36,351 bases of DNA, taken from contig JAGNZK010000031.1 in NCBI GenBank assembly GCA_017984435.1, forward strand, positions 1 through 36,351. The letters run 5' to 3'. The position numbers and the translations under genes were made by a program. The notes beneath the pieces are model-generated. The model was not told where the DNA came from and made no database searches. It saw only the letters and a program-made list of their open reading frames with translations. This document shows, one piece after another, positions 8,088 to 17,400 of the stretch. Positions within the stretch are counted from its first letter, which is position 1; every line of letters starts with the position of its first letter. The DNA comes from Nitrosomonas sp. Lineage in GTDB: Bacteria; Pseudomonadota; Gammaproteobacteria; Burkholderiales; Nitrosomonadaceae.

Positions 8088-8114
8088 TTTTAGATGGTTA
8101 CCTGGAGTAGTGTG

Positions 8115-8834
8115 ATGGTAGATATCAATCTGATAAAACAAAACCAGAGTTTGTGGATATGCGTATTAATACTTGTTTTGCTGATGTCATCAGGCTGTGC
8201 CATCACACCATCAACCAGCGCCTATCAACCTTATACATTACGGCCACCTCAACATGCTGTAGCAGTTGCACAGCCCAGCGGAGCAATCTTTCAGACTATT
8301 CACAGCACGACTGGTGGCGTTCGTTATACCCCCTTATTTGAAGATCGGCGGGCACGAAGTGTTGGCGACACGCTCATCGTAACTTTGAATGAAACAACAA
8401 ATGCCAGCAAGAGTTCTGGAAGCAATGTCGATCGTTCCGGAGAGATTGGTTTTTCGGTACCAAGTCTTTTAGGCATCCCTTTGAGCCTTTTACAGAAGCA
8501 TGCAACCGTTGAAGCGAAATCCAACAATAAGTTTGATGGTGGTGGTGAAAGCTCAAGTAAAAATAATTTTAAAGGAACGATTACGGTGACTGTTATAGAA
8601 GCATTGCCCAACGGAAATCTCGTCGTCAGTGGAGAAAAACAGATAGGCATTAACCAAGGACAGGAATTTATACGACTCTCGGGTGTTGTGAATCCAATCC
8701 ATATCATGGGGAATACCATTTCTTCTATTCAAATTGCGGATGCACGTATTGAATATCGAGCTAATGGATATATTGATGAAGCACAAACAATGGGCTGGTT
8801 GTCGCGTTTCTTCCTTACGGTTTCGCCCTTCTAA
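8115..8834 (+). CDS. flgH: Flagellar L-ring lipoprotein FlgH
   Basis: The outer-membrane L-ring subunit. From ATG 8115 it is 239 residues (232 in E. coli), with a hydrophobic leader and a lipobox LMSSGC that makes Cys28 the acylated residue. The mature chain contains the family signatures [21 protein letters not shown] and [27 protein letters not shown] (shown here in shorter parts) and ends in a WLSRFF segment. A longer start at 8094 is possible, but TGGAG at 8103-8107 is well spaced only for 8115. The 46-nt gap to flgI contains a small leader frame. Confidence 0.93.
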   Translation: MVDINLIKQNQSLWICVLILVLLMSSGCAITPSTSAYQPYTLRPPQHAVAVAQPSGAIFQTIHSTTGGVRYTPLFEDRRARSVGDTLIVTLNETTNASKSSGSNVDRSGEIGFSVPSLLGIPLSLLQKHATVEAKSNNKFDGGGESSSKNNFKGTITVTVIEALPNGNLVVSGEKQIGINQGQEFIRLSGVVNPIHIMGNTISSIQIADARIEYRANGYIDEAQTMGWLSRFFLTVSPF

Positions 8835-8845
8835 GGATTAAATAA

Positions 8846-8884
8846 ATGAAAAATCCCTTAGCTCAGAAATACACAAAATCATGA
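8846..8884 (+). CDS. Possible 12-codon leader peptide of flgI
   Basis: An ATG at 8846, 8 nt after AAGGA (8833-8837, overlapping the flgH stop), opens a 12-codon frame (MKNPLAQKYTKS) that ends in TGA at 8882-8884 and overlaps the flgI ATG (8881) as ATGA. flgI itself has no ribosome binding site in the A-rich stretch before it, so ribosomes ending this frame could restart on flgI. The peptide is not hydrophobic and is probably not functional by itself. It could be chance. Confidence 0.4.
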   Translation: MKNPLAQKYTKS

Positions 8885-9990
8885 AAGTAAAAAACATAAT
8901 TATCTATTTCTTTCTTGTTCTTAGCTTGCTTTTACCAGGATTGGGTGTTGCTGATCGCATTAAAGATTTAGCATCCATTCAGGGGGTGCGCAATAACCAG
9001 CTGATAGGGTATGGGTTGGTTGTGGGGTTGGATGGCAGTGGTGATATGACGACCCAGACACCATTTACAGTACAAAGTATCATCAGTATGTTAGGACAGT
9101 TGGGTATTAACTTACCACCTGGTACTAATTTGCAATTACGTAATGTTGCCGCTGTTATGGTGACAGCTACATTACCTGCATTTGCCAAACCCGGTCAGCA
9201 AATTGATGTCACAGTATCTTCCATGGGTAATGCGAAAAGTTTGCGTGGAGGGACACTGGTGATGACTCCACTCAAGGGCGTTGATAACCAAGTGTATGCA
9301 ATGGCTCAGGGAAACGTTTTAGTAGGAGGTATTGGTGCTGCTGCTGGAGGTAGTAGTGTACAAGTTAATCATCTCAGCGTTGGGCGTATCGCGAGTGGCG
9401 GTATTGTAGAGCGCGAAATTCCTACCACTGTTGGGCAAGGCGATTATATTAACCTTGAGCTCAATTCAACGGATTTTACGATGGTTCATCGTATTGTTGG
9501 TGCGATTAATGGGATTTATCCTGCATCTGCAACTGCTGTCGATGGCCGGGTGATCCAGGTAAGAGCGCCCTCTGATAATAGCCAGCGTATTATGTTTATC
9601 TCTCAGATTGAGAGTTTAGATGTTATACCCGCAAAAGCATCCGCTAAGGTTATCGTTAACTCACGTACTGGTTCGGTGGTTATGAATCAAGCAGTAACGC
9701 TTGAAACCAGCGCGATTGCACATGGTAATTTATCGATCATTATTAATACTGAGCCTGTAATCAGTCAACCCGGTCCGTTTGCGCAGCGGGGCGAAACGGT
9801 CGTTACGCAACGATCTCAAGTTGAGATACGCACTGATGAGGGGAATTTAATGCTTTTACCCAATGGGGCGGATTTGGGTGCAGTTGTGAAGGCATTAACA
9901 GCGATTGGTGCAACAACACAAGATTTGCTATCCATATTGCAGGCTTTAAAAGCAGCGGGTTCACTGCGTGCAGATCTAGAGATTATTTAG
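8881..9990 (+). CDS. flgI: Flagellar P-ring protein FlgI
   Basis: A 369-residue periplasmic P-ring subunit (365 in E. coli). The signal peptide MKVKNIIIYFFLVLSLLLPG is cleaved near GVA-DRIKDLA. The mature N-terminus DRIKDLASIQGVRNNQLIGY and the following GLVVGLDGSGD are hallmark sequences, and the C-terminus ends in the DLLSILQALKAAGSLRADLEI helix region. FlgI is folded with help of FlgA and forms the ring in the peptidoglycan layer. The start lacks a Shine-Dalgarno sequence; translation may be coupled to the 12-codon frame overlapping it. Confidence 0.95.
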   Translation: MKVKNIIIYFFLVLSLLLPGLGVADRIKDLASIQGVRNNQLIGYGLVVGLDGSGDMTTQTPFTVQSIISMLGQLGINLPPGTNLQLRNVAAVMVTATLPAFAKPGQQIDVTVSSMGNAKSLRGGTLVMTPLKGVDNQVYAMAQGNVLVGGIGAAAGGSSVQVNHLSVGRIASGGIVEREIPTTVGQGDYINLELNSTDFTMVHRIVGAINGIYPASATAVDGRVIQVRAPSDNSQRIMFISQIESLDVIPAKASAKVIVNSRTGSVVMNQAVTLETSAIAHGNLSIIINTEPVISQPGPFAQRGETVVTQRSQVEIRTDEGNLMLLPNGADLGAVVKALTAIGATTQDLLSILQALKAAGSLRADLEII

Positions 9991-10003
9991 GTGATATGAA
10001 GAT

Positions 10004-11017
10004 ATGATTATCTCGCCAGATACCTCGAGTAAACTCGCTGTTGATGCTAAGAGCATTGATGATCTGCACTTAATGGCGAAGCAGAATCCAGATGAAGCTT
10101 TACAAAAAGTAGCGCAGCAGTTTGAAGCGCTATTTATGAACATGCTACTTAAAAGTATGCGTGAAGCTACACCTAAAGATGGGTTATTTGATAGCCAGCA
10201 AACTCAGTTTTTTACCCAAATGTATGATCAGCAATTAGCGCAACATATATCAACCAAAGGAATTGGTATTGCTGACATGATGGTACAACAGTTGACGCGA
10301 GCTAATAATTCAATGAAACCAGAAACTTCTATTAGTCAGACAGATACCATTTTATCTACACTTAATTCCATTCATAGCTCATCAGTAGTTACCGATGGGC
10401 ATCCAAATGATAAATCGAGACAGTTGTGGCTCAATGCTCAGATTTCATCTAATGCAACAAGCATGCCGACAAATAAATTTAATTCACCTATTGATGAATT
10501 AGTGGCAGCTGCGCAGATGGAAAACACACAATCAAATAAATCCTCTAATCGTTCAACTGATTTTATTGATAAGCTCTTGCCACATGCAAAGGCTGTGTCA
10601 CAGTCGACAGGTATTCCTCCTCATTTTATGCTGGCACAAGCCGCTTTGGAGAGTGGATGGGGTAAGCACGAGATTCGCCATGCGGATAATAGCCCAAGCT
10701 ACAATTTATTTGGCATTAAGGCAGGTGCAAACTGGAAAGGAGATGTGGTTGAAACAGTGACCACCGAATATATTAACGGTGTACCACAGAAAATGGTCGA
10801 AAAATTCCGTGCTTATAGCTCATATGCTGAAGGGTTTAATGATTATGCCAAGTTGCTATCGGATAATCCACGCTATGCAAAAGTACTGAAATCTAATGAT
10901 GCTGCTGCATTTGCAAATGGTCTTCAACGTGCTGGATATGCTACTGATCCAATGTATGCTGATAAGTTAATCCGGATACTCAATAGCGAAACATTGCAAA
11001 ATCGAGGTTTAATTTAA
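10004..11017 (+). CDS. flgJ: Rod cap / peptidoglycan hydrolase FlgJ
   Basis: A 337-residue dual-domain FlgJ. The N-terminal rod-cap domain (about residues 20-105) has VAQQFEALFMNMLLKSMREA and SQQTQFFTQMYDQQLAQ. A roughly 80-residue polar linker follows. The C-terminal GH73-type glucosaminidase domain (about 180-335) has the MLAQAALESGWGKHEI segment with catalytic Glu near residue 216, then YNLFGIKA and YSSYAEGFNDYAKLL. It caps the rod during assembly and opens the peptidoglycan for it. The stop codon lies inside the -35 region of the flgK promoter. E. coli FlgJ is 313 residues; the extra length is in the linker. Confidence 0.94.
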   Translation: MIISPDTSSKLAVDAKSIDDLHLMAKQNPDEALQKVAQQFEALFMNMLLKSMREATPKDGLFDSQQTQFFTQMYDQQLAQHISTKGIGIADMMVQQLTRANNSMKPETSISQTDTILSTLNSIHSSSVVTDGHPNDKSRQLWLNAQISSNATSMPTNKFNSPIDELVAAAQMENTQSNKSSNRSTDFIDKLLPHAKAVSQSTGIPPHFMLAQAALESGWGKHEIRHADNSPSYNLFGIKAGANWKGDVVETVTTEYINGVPQKMVEKFRAYSSYAEGFNDYAKLLSDNPRYAKVLKSNDAAAFANGLQRAGYATDPMYADKLIRILNSETLQNRGLI

Positions 11018-11040
11018 TTCTTTTATCGTTTCGCCGATAT
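11014..11040 (+). promoter_or_regulatory. Candidate sigma-28 (FliA) promoter of flgKL
   Basis: TTAATTCT (11014-11021), an 11-nt spacer and GCCGATAT (11033-11040) match the FliA consensus TAAAGTTT-N11-GCCGATAA at five of eight and seven of eight positions with exact spacing. Transcription would start near 11048, about 40 nt before flgK. The -35 element overlaps the flgJ stop codon, so this is a separate late promoter inside the cluster. Confidence 0.75.
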
Positions 11041-11086
11041 ATTCATTATAAATCTTTTAAATAATATTAAGAATTAGGTATCAGTT

Positions 11087-13003
11087 ATGGGAAATAGTAT
11101 TCTTGACATTGGAGTTACTGGTCTATTAGCTGCACAGAGTCAGTTACAAACGACCAGTCATAATATTAGCAATGCGAATACACCTGGTTTTAAGCGTCAG
11201 CAGGTTATTTTGAATACAAATATTGCACAATCATCAGGTGCTGGATTTGTTGGGAGTGGCGTTCACTCAACAACAGTGCAACGTATTTACAATCAATTCC
11301 TTGTTAGTCAATCATTACAAGTTCAAACACAAAGCCAATCACTGGATAGTAATTATGCGCAAATAAAGCAGTTGGATAATATGTTTGCAGAAGCCACTTC
11401 CGGTCTTTCTCCCACACTTCAGAATTTTTTCAGTGCGCTACAAGATGTAGCAACAAATCCTTCTGTCATTCCATCACGCCAAGCTATGTTGAGTAATGCC
11501 GAAGCGCTTGTGGCTCGCTTCCAGAGCATGGATCAGCATATGTCTCAAATTAGGGAGGGTGTAAATACTCAAATTACCAGTAGTGTCGTTGAGATAAATT
11601 CTCTGGCTGATCAAGTAGCAAAAATAAATCATCAGATAACGTTAGCTGAAGGTGCTGCTGGTGGGCAACCTGCCAATGATATGCTGGATCAACGCGATGA
11701 GCTTATTAATCAATTAAGTAAATTGATTAATACAGATACGATACGACAAAATGATGGCACTGTGAATGTTTATATTGGTAATGGTCAGGCATTGGTTGTC
11801 GGTTCTCAAACACTGTCATTAAAAGCGATCGCGTCTCCTGATAATCCAGATAATTTAACAATAGGCTTAATGAGTGGAGGTAATACGATTCAGTTACCTG
11901 AGAGACAAGTTACAGGAGGAGCTTTAAGCGGTATTCTATCTTTTCGGAGCGTCACACTTGATAGTGCACAAAATGCATTAGGAAGAATCGCTATGACGCT
12001 GGCACAAACTTTTAATGAACAGCATCAATTAGGTATCGATCTGAATGGCGATATGGGCGGAGATTTCTTCAGTGTGTCTTCACCCAAAGTAACTTCTGCA
12101 TTGACGAATGACTCGACATCTAATATCACTGCGGGAATAAGTGATTTTAGTGCTTTGACAACAAGTAATTATCGATTTTCATATGATGGAATAAACTATA
12201 CATTGACAAGATTATCTGATAACAGCTCAATCAGTACGTCAGTAGCTCCATCAGGAGCTACACCCCTAACGCTTGATGGTGTATCGGTTACAGGGGCCAC
12301 TATTCTTCCTAATGAGAAATTTCTAATTCAACCAACGGCTAGTGGTGCGAAGAATATTGCAGTAAATATTACCGATACAACTAAAATCGCTGCAGCCGGA
12401 CCAAACCGTACCAGTGCAGCATTATCAAATACTGGAACGGGAGCGATCAGTGCAGGTACTGTAAATCCGTTACCTGTTGATCCTAATTTACAGCAACCTC
12501 TGACCATCACGTTTCATGCACCGTATGACGGACAATATGATGTGACCGGTGTTGGTGCTGGGTTACCGGCGACTAATCAGGTTTATGCGGAAGGAACTGA
12601 TATTAGTTTCAATGGCTATACTTTTCAGATTAACGGTAATCCTGCCGCTGGCGATATTTTTACAATTACGCCTAATACGAATGGATCCGCTGATAATCGT
12701 AATGCACTGTTACTCGGCGCTTTACAGACTGCAAATACTTTGGAGAATGGTTCAGCGTCATATCAATCAGCCTATGGGCAGCTTGTGAGTCAAATTGGTA
12801 ATAAAACACGCGAACTGGAAGTAACGAGTAAAGCACAAGCAAATTTACTTGCTCAAACTGAGAATTCAATACAATCCATATCGGGTGTCAATTTGGATGA
12901 AGAAGCCGCTAATCTAATGCGTTTCCAGCAAGCTTTTCAGGCTTCAAGTAAGGTTATTGAGATCAGTAATTCACTGTTTGATTCAATTCTTCGAATTGGT
13001 TAA
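11087..13003 (+). CDS. flgK: Flagellar hook-associated protein 1 FlgK
   Basis: A 638-residue hook-filament junction protein, longer than the 547 of E. coli. The N-terminal axial motif LQTTSHNISNANTPGFKRQQ (about 21-40) and the C-terminal NLDEEAANLMRFQQAFQASSKVI are diagnostic. The extra length lies in the surface-exposed middle, about residues 330-550, and includes an ISFNGYTFQING...GDIFTITP module similar to one in FlgL here. FlgK forms the first junction zone on the hook tip with FlgL next. It has its own predicted sigma-28 promoter and is followed by flgL after 25 nt. Confidence 0.95.
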   Translation: MGNSILDIGVTGLLAAQSQLQTTSHNISNANTPGFKRQQVILNTNIAQSSGAGFVGSGVHSTTVQRIYNQFLVSQSLQVQTQSQSLDSNYAQIKQLDNMFAEATSGLSPTLQNFFSALQDVATNPSVIPSRQAMLSNAEALVARFQSMDQHMSQIREGVNTQITSSVVEINSLADQVAKINHQITLAEGAAGGQPANDMLDQRDELINQLSKLINTDTIRQNDGTVNVYIGNGQALVVGSQTLSLKAIASPDNPDNLTIGLMSGGNTIQLPERQVTGGALSGILSFRSVTLDSAQNALGRIAMTLAQTFNEQHQLGIDLNGDMGGDFFSVSSPKVTSALTNDSTSNITAGISDFSALTTSNYRFSYDGINYTLTRLSDNSSISTSVAPSGATPLTLDGVSVTGATILPNEKFLIQPTASGAKNIAVNITDTTKIAAAGPNRTSAALSNTGTGAISAGTVNPLPVDPNLQQPLTITFHAPYDGQYDVTGVGAGLPATNQVYAEGTDISFNGYTFQINGNPAAGDIFTITPNTNGSADNRNALLLGALQTANTLENGSASYQSAYGQLVSQIGNKTRELEVTSKAQANLLAQTENSIQSISGVNLDEEAANLMRFQQAFQASSKVIEISNSLFDSILRIG

Positions 13004-13028
13004 GAATATTTAGATCGGGGATAACATT

Positions 13029-14234
13029 ATGCGTGTTAGTACAAATACAATTTATGAAACCGGAACCAACTTAATGCTTCAGCAGCAAGAGGCGTTGATT
13101 AAAATACAGCAGCAGGTTTCTACCGGTAGACGCATCTTAACACCTTCAGATGATCCAATTTCTGCTGCACAAGCATTAAATATTTCACAGTCAAAATCAA
13201 TCAATGAGCAATATTCAGTTAATCGTACCAGCGCAGATTCTTCGTTAGTCTTGGAAGAGAATGTCTTAAAGGAGGTAACATCACTTCTTCATGCTATGAA
13301 GGAATCAACGCTCAGTGCTGGAAAAGCGCTCACGGATGCCGATCGGAAGATTATTGCTGCAGAATTTCGTAGTCGATTAGAATCACTCGTTGATCTCGCC
13401 AATACTACCGATGAGAAAGGGCAATTTCTGTTCTCAGGGTATCAAGCAAATACGAAGCCTTTTATTCAAACTGGACTAAATGTGCAATATATGGGAGATC
13501 AGGGACAGCGATTGAATCAGGTAGGGCCGACAAGTCAGATCGCTGTTAGTGATTCGGGCATAGATGTTTTTGAACGTATAAAAAATGGAAATGGTGTTTT
13601 CACAACGGCAGCTAATTCGCTTAATATGGGTACAGGCGTCATTGATGTAGGATCAGTTATTACGCCATCTAGCCTTACGGGCGATAATTATGAGATAACT
13701 TTTGCAGTTGCTTCCGGTGTAACAACTTATGATATTGTTAATACAACAACAGGATTGCCAGTTTCATCAGGTAATACTTATGTGAATAACAACACGATTA
13801 GTTTTGATGGAATGCAATTGAATATTAAAGGTGATCCAGCCAATGGAGATAAATTTACTGTTTCTCCAAGTAGTAATCAGAGTATCTTTAAAACAGTAAG
13901 TAATCTGATTACAGCACTGGAAACACCATCTAGTGGTCAACCTGGAGGTACTCGATTTAATAATAATTTAAATACAGCATTACAAAATATGGATAATAGC
14001 TTGGAGAATATACTTACAAAACAATCTTCTATTGGATCTCGGCGTAAAGAAATAGATACACTGGAGAGTGTTGGTAGTGATCAAAATATCCAATTTGAGC
14101 AAGTACTCTCGCAATTGCAACATGTTGATTTGGCAAAAGCCATTTCTGATTTACAACGACAACAACTATATCTTCAAGCTGCGCAGCAGTCGTATATTAA
14201 GATTTCAGGTTTAACGCTATTCAATTATATTTGA
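13029..14234 (+). CDS. flgL: Flagellar hook-associated protein 3 FlgL
   Basis: A 401-residue junction protein (317 in E. coli). The N-terminus MRVSTNTIYETGTNLMLQQQ, the QQQVSTGRRILTPSDDPISA flagellin-like motif (about 27-46) and the C-terminal helix with DLAKAISDLQRQQLYLQAAQ identify it. The extra roughly 80 residues form a central insert that ends in ISFDGMQLNIKGDPANGDKF, close in sequence to part of FlgK. It connects FlgK to the flagellin filament. It is the last gene of the cluster; a weak hairpin follows. Confidence 0.95.
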   Translation: MRVSTNTIYETGTNLMLQQQEALIKIQQQVSTGRRILTPSDDPISAAQALNISQSKSINEQYSVNRTSADSSLVLEENVLKEVTSLLHAMKESTLSAGKALTDADRKIIAAEFRSRLESLVDLANTTDEKGQFLFSGYQANTKPFIQTGLNVQYMGDQGQRLNQVGPTSQIAVSDSGIDVFERIKNGNGVFTTAANSLNMGTGVIDVGSVITPSSLTGDNYEITFAVASGVTTYDIVNTTTGLPVSSGNTYVNNNTISFDGMQLNIKGDPANGDKFTVSPSSNQSIFKTVSNLITALETPSSGQPGGTRFNNNLNTALQNMDNSLENILTKQSSIGSRRKEIDTLESVGSDQNIQFEQVLSQLQHVDLAKAISDLQRQQLYLQAAQQSYIKISGLTLFNYI

Positions 14235-14253
14235 TTTGTTGTTTTGCGATGAA

Positions 14254-14273
14254 TGACTAGCCAGTCAGTTTTC
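14254..14273 (+). terminator. Weak hairpin between flgL and purD
   Basis: TGACT (14254-14258) and AGTCA (14263-14267) form a 5-bp stem with a 4-nt loop, followed by GTTTT. It lies in the 42-nt gap between the convergent ends of flgL and purD. It is short and may not terminate alone. Confidence 0.35.
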
Positions 14274-14276
14274 AAC

Positions 14277-15584
14277 TTATTTCTTTCGTTGATAATTGAT
14301 ACCTTGGTATCCAATATCTCGACGAACTTGATAATCATTAAAGTAAATTTTATCGATCAGCTTATAAGCATTTTGTTGAGCAATTTTGATGCTGTCACCC
14401 AATGCCGTAACGCATAGAACACGTCCTCCAGCTGTTGTGATTTCCTTTCCATCTTTACCGCTCGCTAGAGTTCCAGAGTGAAAAATGTGAAAATTGTCAG
14501 TACCTTCTTGTTCAGTCATTAAGTCAGATAAGCCATGAATGACATCGTTTTTCCTCGGATTCTCAGGGTATCCATGTGCTGCCATTACAACACCCAATGC
14601 AGCACGTCTGTCCCACTCAATGTCCACTTTATCCAGTGTTCGATTCACGGCATGTTCAATTAACGTAAAAAGATCACTTTTTAATCGTAATAGGATAGGT
14701 TGCGTTTCCGGGTCTCCCATGCGGCAATTAAATTCTAGAACTTTCGCCTGATTTTCTGCAGTGATCATCAATCCTGCATAGAGAAAACCACTGTAGTTGA
14801 TACCTTCTTGTTTCATTCCTGCTATGACTGGATCAATGATATCCCGCATGATTTTTGCATGCAGACTGGGAGAGATAAATGGTGCCGGTGAATATGCCCC
14901 CATTCCTCCTGTATTGGGACCTAATTCGTCATCATAAAGACGTTTATGATCCTGACTGGTAGCTAGCGGCAAAATATGTTGACCATCAGTCATCACAATG
15001 AAGCTAACTTCTACTCCTTGTAGAAATTCTTCGATAATGATTTCATTGCCTGCACTACCAAGGTTTCTTGCAACTAACAGAGTATTAACAGCCAAATGCG
15101 CCTGTTCATTGGTTTGAGCAACCACAACGCCCTTTCCCGCTGCAAGACCATCTGCTTTCACTACCACAGGAGTGGATTTCTGATCGATGTATTGATGCGC
15201 CAGCACAGGATCTGTAAAACTTGCATAGGTTGCAGTAGGAATATGGTGTCGCTGCATAAATTCCTTAGCAAATATTTTTGAAGTTTCCAGTTGAGCTGCT
15301 TGTTGCGTTGGACCAAAGATTTTTAGATTGGCAGCTTGAAATGCATCGACGATACCGGCAGCAAGTGGGACTTCCGGACCGACTATCGTAATTGCGATTT
15401 GTTCTTTCTTGGCAAAATTGACTAATTCAGGAATGGATGTAATAGGAATATTCTCAAGTCCGCGCTCTTGTTCAGTACCCGCATTACCCGGTGCGACAAA
15501 TACTTTATGTACGCGAGGCGATAGGCTTAATTTCCATGCCAGTGCATGCTCTCTACCTCCACCACCAATGACTAGTAATTGCAT
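14277..15584 (-). CDS. purD: Phosphoribosylamine-glycine ligase (GARS)
   Basis: A 435-residue ATP-grasp enzyme for the second step of purine synthesis, joining phosphoribosylamine and glycine with ATP to give GAR. It starts MQLLVIGGGGREHALAWKL with the GGGGREHAL signature, followed by VAPGNAGTEQ. The ATP-grasp core has VVKADGLAAGKGVVVA (about 140-155), and YAGLMITA, EFNCRMGDPETQ and GGMGAYSPAP are all present. Length matches the family (429 in E. coli). It is the last gene of the dusB-fis-purH-purD run, 17 nt after purH, and converges on flgL. Confidence 0.96.
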   Translation of the reverse strand: MQLLVIGGGGREHALAWKLSLSPRVHKVFVAPGNAGTEQERGLENIPITSIPELVNFAKKEQIAITIVGPEVPLAAGIVDAFQAANLKIFGPTQQAAQLETSKIFAKEFMQRHHIPTATYASFTDPVLAHQYIDQKSTPVVVKADGLAAGKGVVVAQTNEQAHLAVNTLLVARNLGSAGNEIIIEEFLQGVEVSFIVMTDGQHILPLATSQDHKRLYDDELGPNTGGMGAYSPAPFISPSLHAKIMRDIIDPVIAGMKQEGINYSGFLYAGLMITAENQAKVLEFNCRMGDPETQPILLRLKSDLFTLIEHAVNRTLDKVDIEWDRRAALGVVMAAHGYPENPRKNDVIHGLSDLMTEQEGTDNFHIFHSGTLASGKDGKEITTAGGRVLCVTALGDSIKIAQQNAYKLIDKIYFNDYQVRRDIGYQGINYQRKK

Positions 15585-15601
15585 GATATTGATGTATTAA
15601 T

Positions 15602-17161
15602 TTAGTGTCTGAAATGCCGAATGCCAGTAAATACCATCGCAACCCCTTGTTCATTGGCAGCCTCAATCACTTCGTTGTCACGGATACTGCCGCCTGGTTG
15701 AATGATGGCAGTTGCACCCGCTTGTACCACGACATCCAATCCATCCCGAAAGGGGAAAAATGCATCCGATGCAACCACCGATCCCACAAGCGAAAAACCT
15801 GCTTGTTGCGCTTTTATCGATGCGATACGCGCGCTATCCACACGGCTCATTTGACCAGCACCTATACCGACGGTTTGACCGCTGCGGCAAAATACAATCG
15901 CATTCGATTTGACAAATTTTGCAACTCGCCATGCAAACAATAAATCTTCTAACTGTTGTGATGTAGGTTCCAATTTGGTAACTATTTTAAGATCTGAAAC
16001 AGTAATGTTTTGAATGTCGGGTGTCTGTACAAGAAGACCACCGCCAATACGTTTTAAATCATAGCGATGATACTCATTGTGTAATGGCAGAACCAATACA
16101 CGTATATTATTTTTTTGTAAAAGGAGCTGCTGTGCTTCCTGTGTAATTTCCGGTGCAATAATCACTTCAACAAATTGCTTTAAGACCGCCTCAACAGTAT
16201 CTCTATCAACAGCCCGGTTAAAAGCGATAATGCCGCCAAAAGCAGAGATTGGATCAGTGGCGAATGCGAGTTGATAGGCACGTAGCGTAGTCTCTGCAAT
16301 AGCAATACCGCAAGGATTGGCATGTTTCACAATCACACACGCTGGACTGTCAAAAGTTTTGACACATTCCCAAGCAGCATCGGTATCGGCGATATTATTG
16401 TAGGATAGCTCTTTGCCTTGTAACTGTTGATAGTTGGCCAAACTACCCGGCGTGATGGTTTCATCGCGATAGAAAGCAGCTTTCTGGTGAGGGTTCTCGC
16501 CATAGCGTAAATGCTGTGCAATATTGAAATTCAGGTTGAGGGAATCCGGGAAATCTTTTTGCTGGTGGTTCGTATCAAGAGAGGTCAAGTAGTTGCTGAT
16601 GGCACTGTCATAAGAAGCGGTATGCGTAAAAGCTTTTTGTGCCCATTCAAAACGGGTGGTCAAACTCGTAGATCCATTATTTGCTTCGAGTTCTTCACAG
16701 AGCAACGCATAATCCTGAGGATCAGTAACGATGGTGACTTTGCGGTAATTCTTAGCTGCTGCGCGCACCATGGTTGGGCCACCGACGTCAATGTTCTCAA
16801 TTGCTTCATCCAAGCTACAATTTTGTTTTGCAATCGTTTGCCGGAATGGATACAGATTAACAATGACCAGTTCTATATTCGGGATAGATGCGTTATCAAG
16901 TGTTTTCTGGTGTTCCGGTAAGTCATTACGGGCGAGTATGCCGGCATGAATTTTGGGATGCAGTGTTTTTACCCGACCATCCAGCATTTCTGGGAAGCCA
17001 GTATAGTCGCTGGCTTCGAGAACGGTTACTCCGGCATCATGCAATAATTTAGCAGTACCGCCTGTTGATATAATAGCTATCTCGCGCTGAATCAGTTTTT
17101 GTGCTAATTCTATGATTCCGGTTTTGTCTGAGACACTGATAAGTGCATGTTTAATTGTCAT
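15602..17161 (-). CDS. purH: Bifunctional AICAR transformylase / IMP cyclohydrolase
   Basis: A 519-residue enzyme for the last two steps of IMP synthesis. The N-terminal cyclohydrolase domain has [40 protein letters not shown] and NLYPF. The transformylase domain (from about residue 200) has [14 protein letters not shown], the catalytic Lys-His in [11 protein letters not shown], and the C-terminal [10 protein letters not shown] and [10 protein letters not shown] motifs. Length is close to the 529 of E. coli. Its ATG overlaps the stop of fis by 4 nt, so translation is likely coupled; purD follows 17 nt later. Confidence 0.97.
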   Translation of the reverse strand: MTIKHALISVSDKTGIIELAQKLIQREIAIISTGGTAKLLHDAGVTVLEASDYTGFPEMLDGRVKTLHPKIHAGILARNDLPEHQKTLDNASIPNIELVIVNLYPFRQTIAKQNCSLDEAIENIDVGGPTMVRAAAKNYRKVTIVTDPQDYALLCEELEANNGSTSLTTRFEWAQKAFTHTASYDSAISNYLTSLDTNHQQKDFPDSLNLNFNIAQHLRYGENPHQKAAFYRDETITPGSLANYQQLQGKELSYNNIADTDAAWECVKTFDSPACVIVKHANPCGIAIAETTLRAYQLAFATDPISAFGGIIAFNRAVDRDTVEAVLKQFVEVIIAPEITQEAQQLLLQKNNIRVLVLPLHNEYHRYDLKRIGGGLLVQTPDIQNITVSDLKIVTKLEPTSQQLEDLLFAWRVAKFVKSNAIVFCRSGQTVGIGAGQMSRVDSARIASIKAQQAGFSLVGSVVASDAFFPFRDGLDVVVQAGATAIIQPGGSIRDNEVIEAANEQGVAMVFTGIRHFRH

Positions 17162-17400
17162 TTAATTTGGTATTGCTTCATTTTTTGACGTAGGGTGTTA
17201 CGATTTATTCCAAGTAGATCAGCTGCTTGAGTTTGATTACCTTTGGTATGTTGGATGGCAACTTCAATCAGCGGTTTTTCAACACTATTGATCACCATGC
17301 TATAGATATGCCCTGGTTTCTCCCCATCCAGGTCATCGAGATAGCCACTGATAGCCTTACGGATACAGGATGCAATCTCATTCTCCTTCATTGCACTCAT
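17158..17400 (-). CDS. fis: Fis-family DNA-binding protein
   Basis: An 80-residue Fis-type nucleoid protein. The C-terminal helix-turn-helix [20 protein letters not shown] (about residues 54-73) is the classical Fis/NtrC-type DNA-binding motif. It is shorter than E. coli Fis (98) because the N-terminal beta-hairpin arms are reduced, as usual in Betaproteobacteria. The start at 17400 lies 23 nt inside the end of dusB, with GGGGAGGAG about 8 nt upstream, inside dusB coding sequence. The dusB-fis pair is widely conserved, and the link to purH is typical of this class. A second ATG at 17391 is less likely. Confidence 0.9.
   Translation of the reverse strand: MSAMKENEIASCIRKAISGYLDDLDGEKPGHIYSMVINSVEKPLIEVAIQHTKGNQTQAADLLGINRNTLRQKMKQYQIK

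Noticed and set aside
15605-15943. 112-codon plus-strand frame inside purH
   Set aside because: Antisense to a certain gene, without family resemblance or ribosome binding site.
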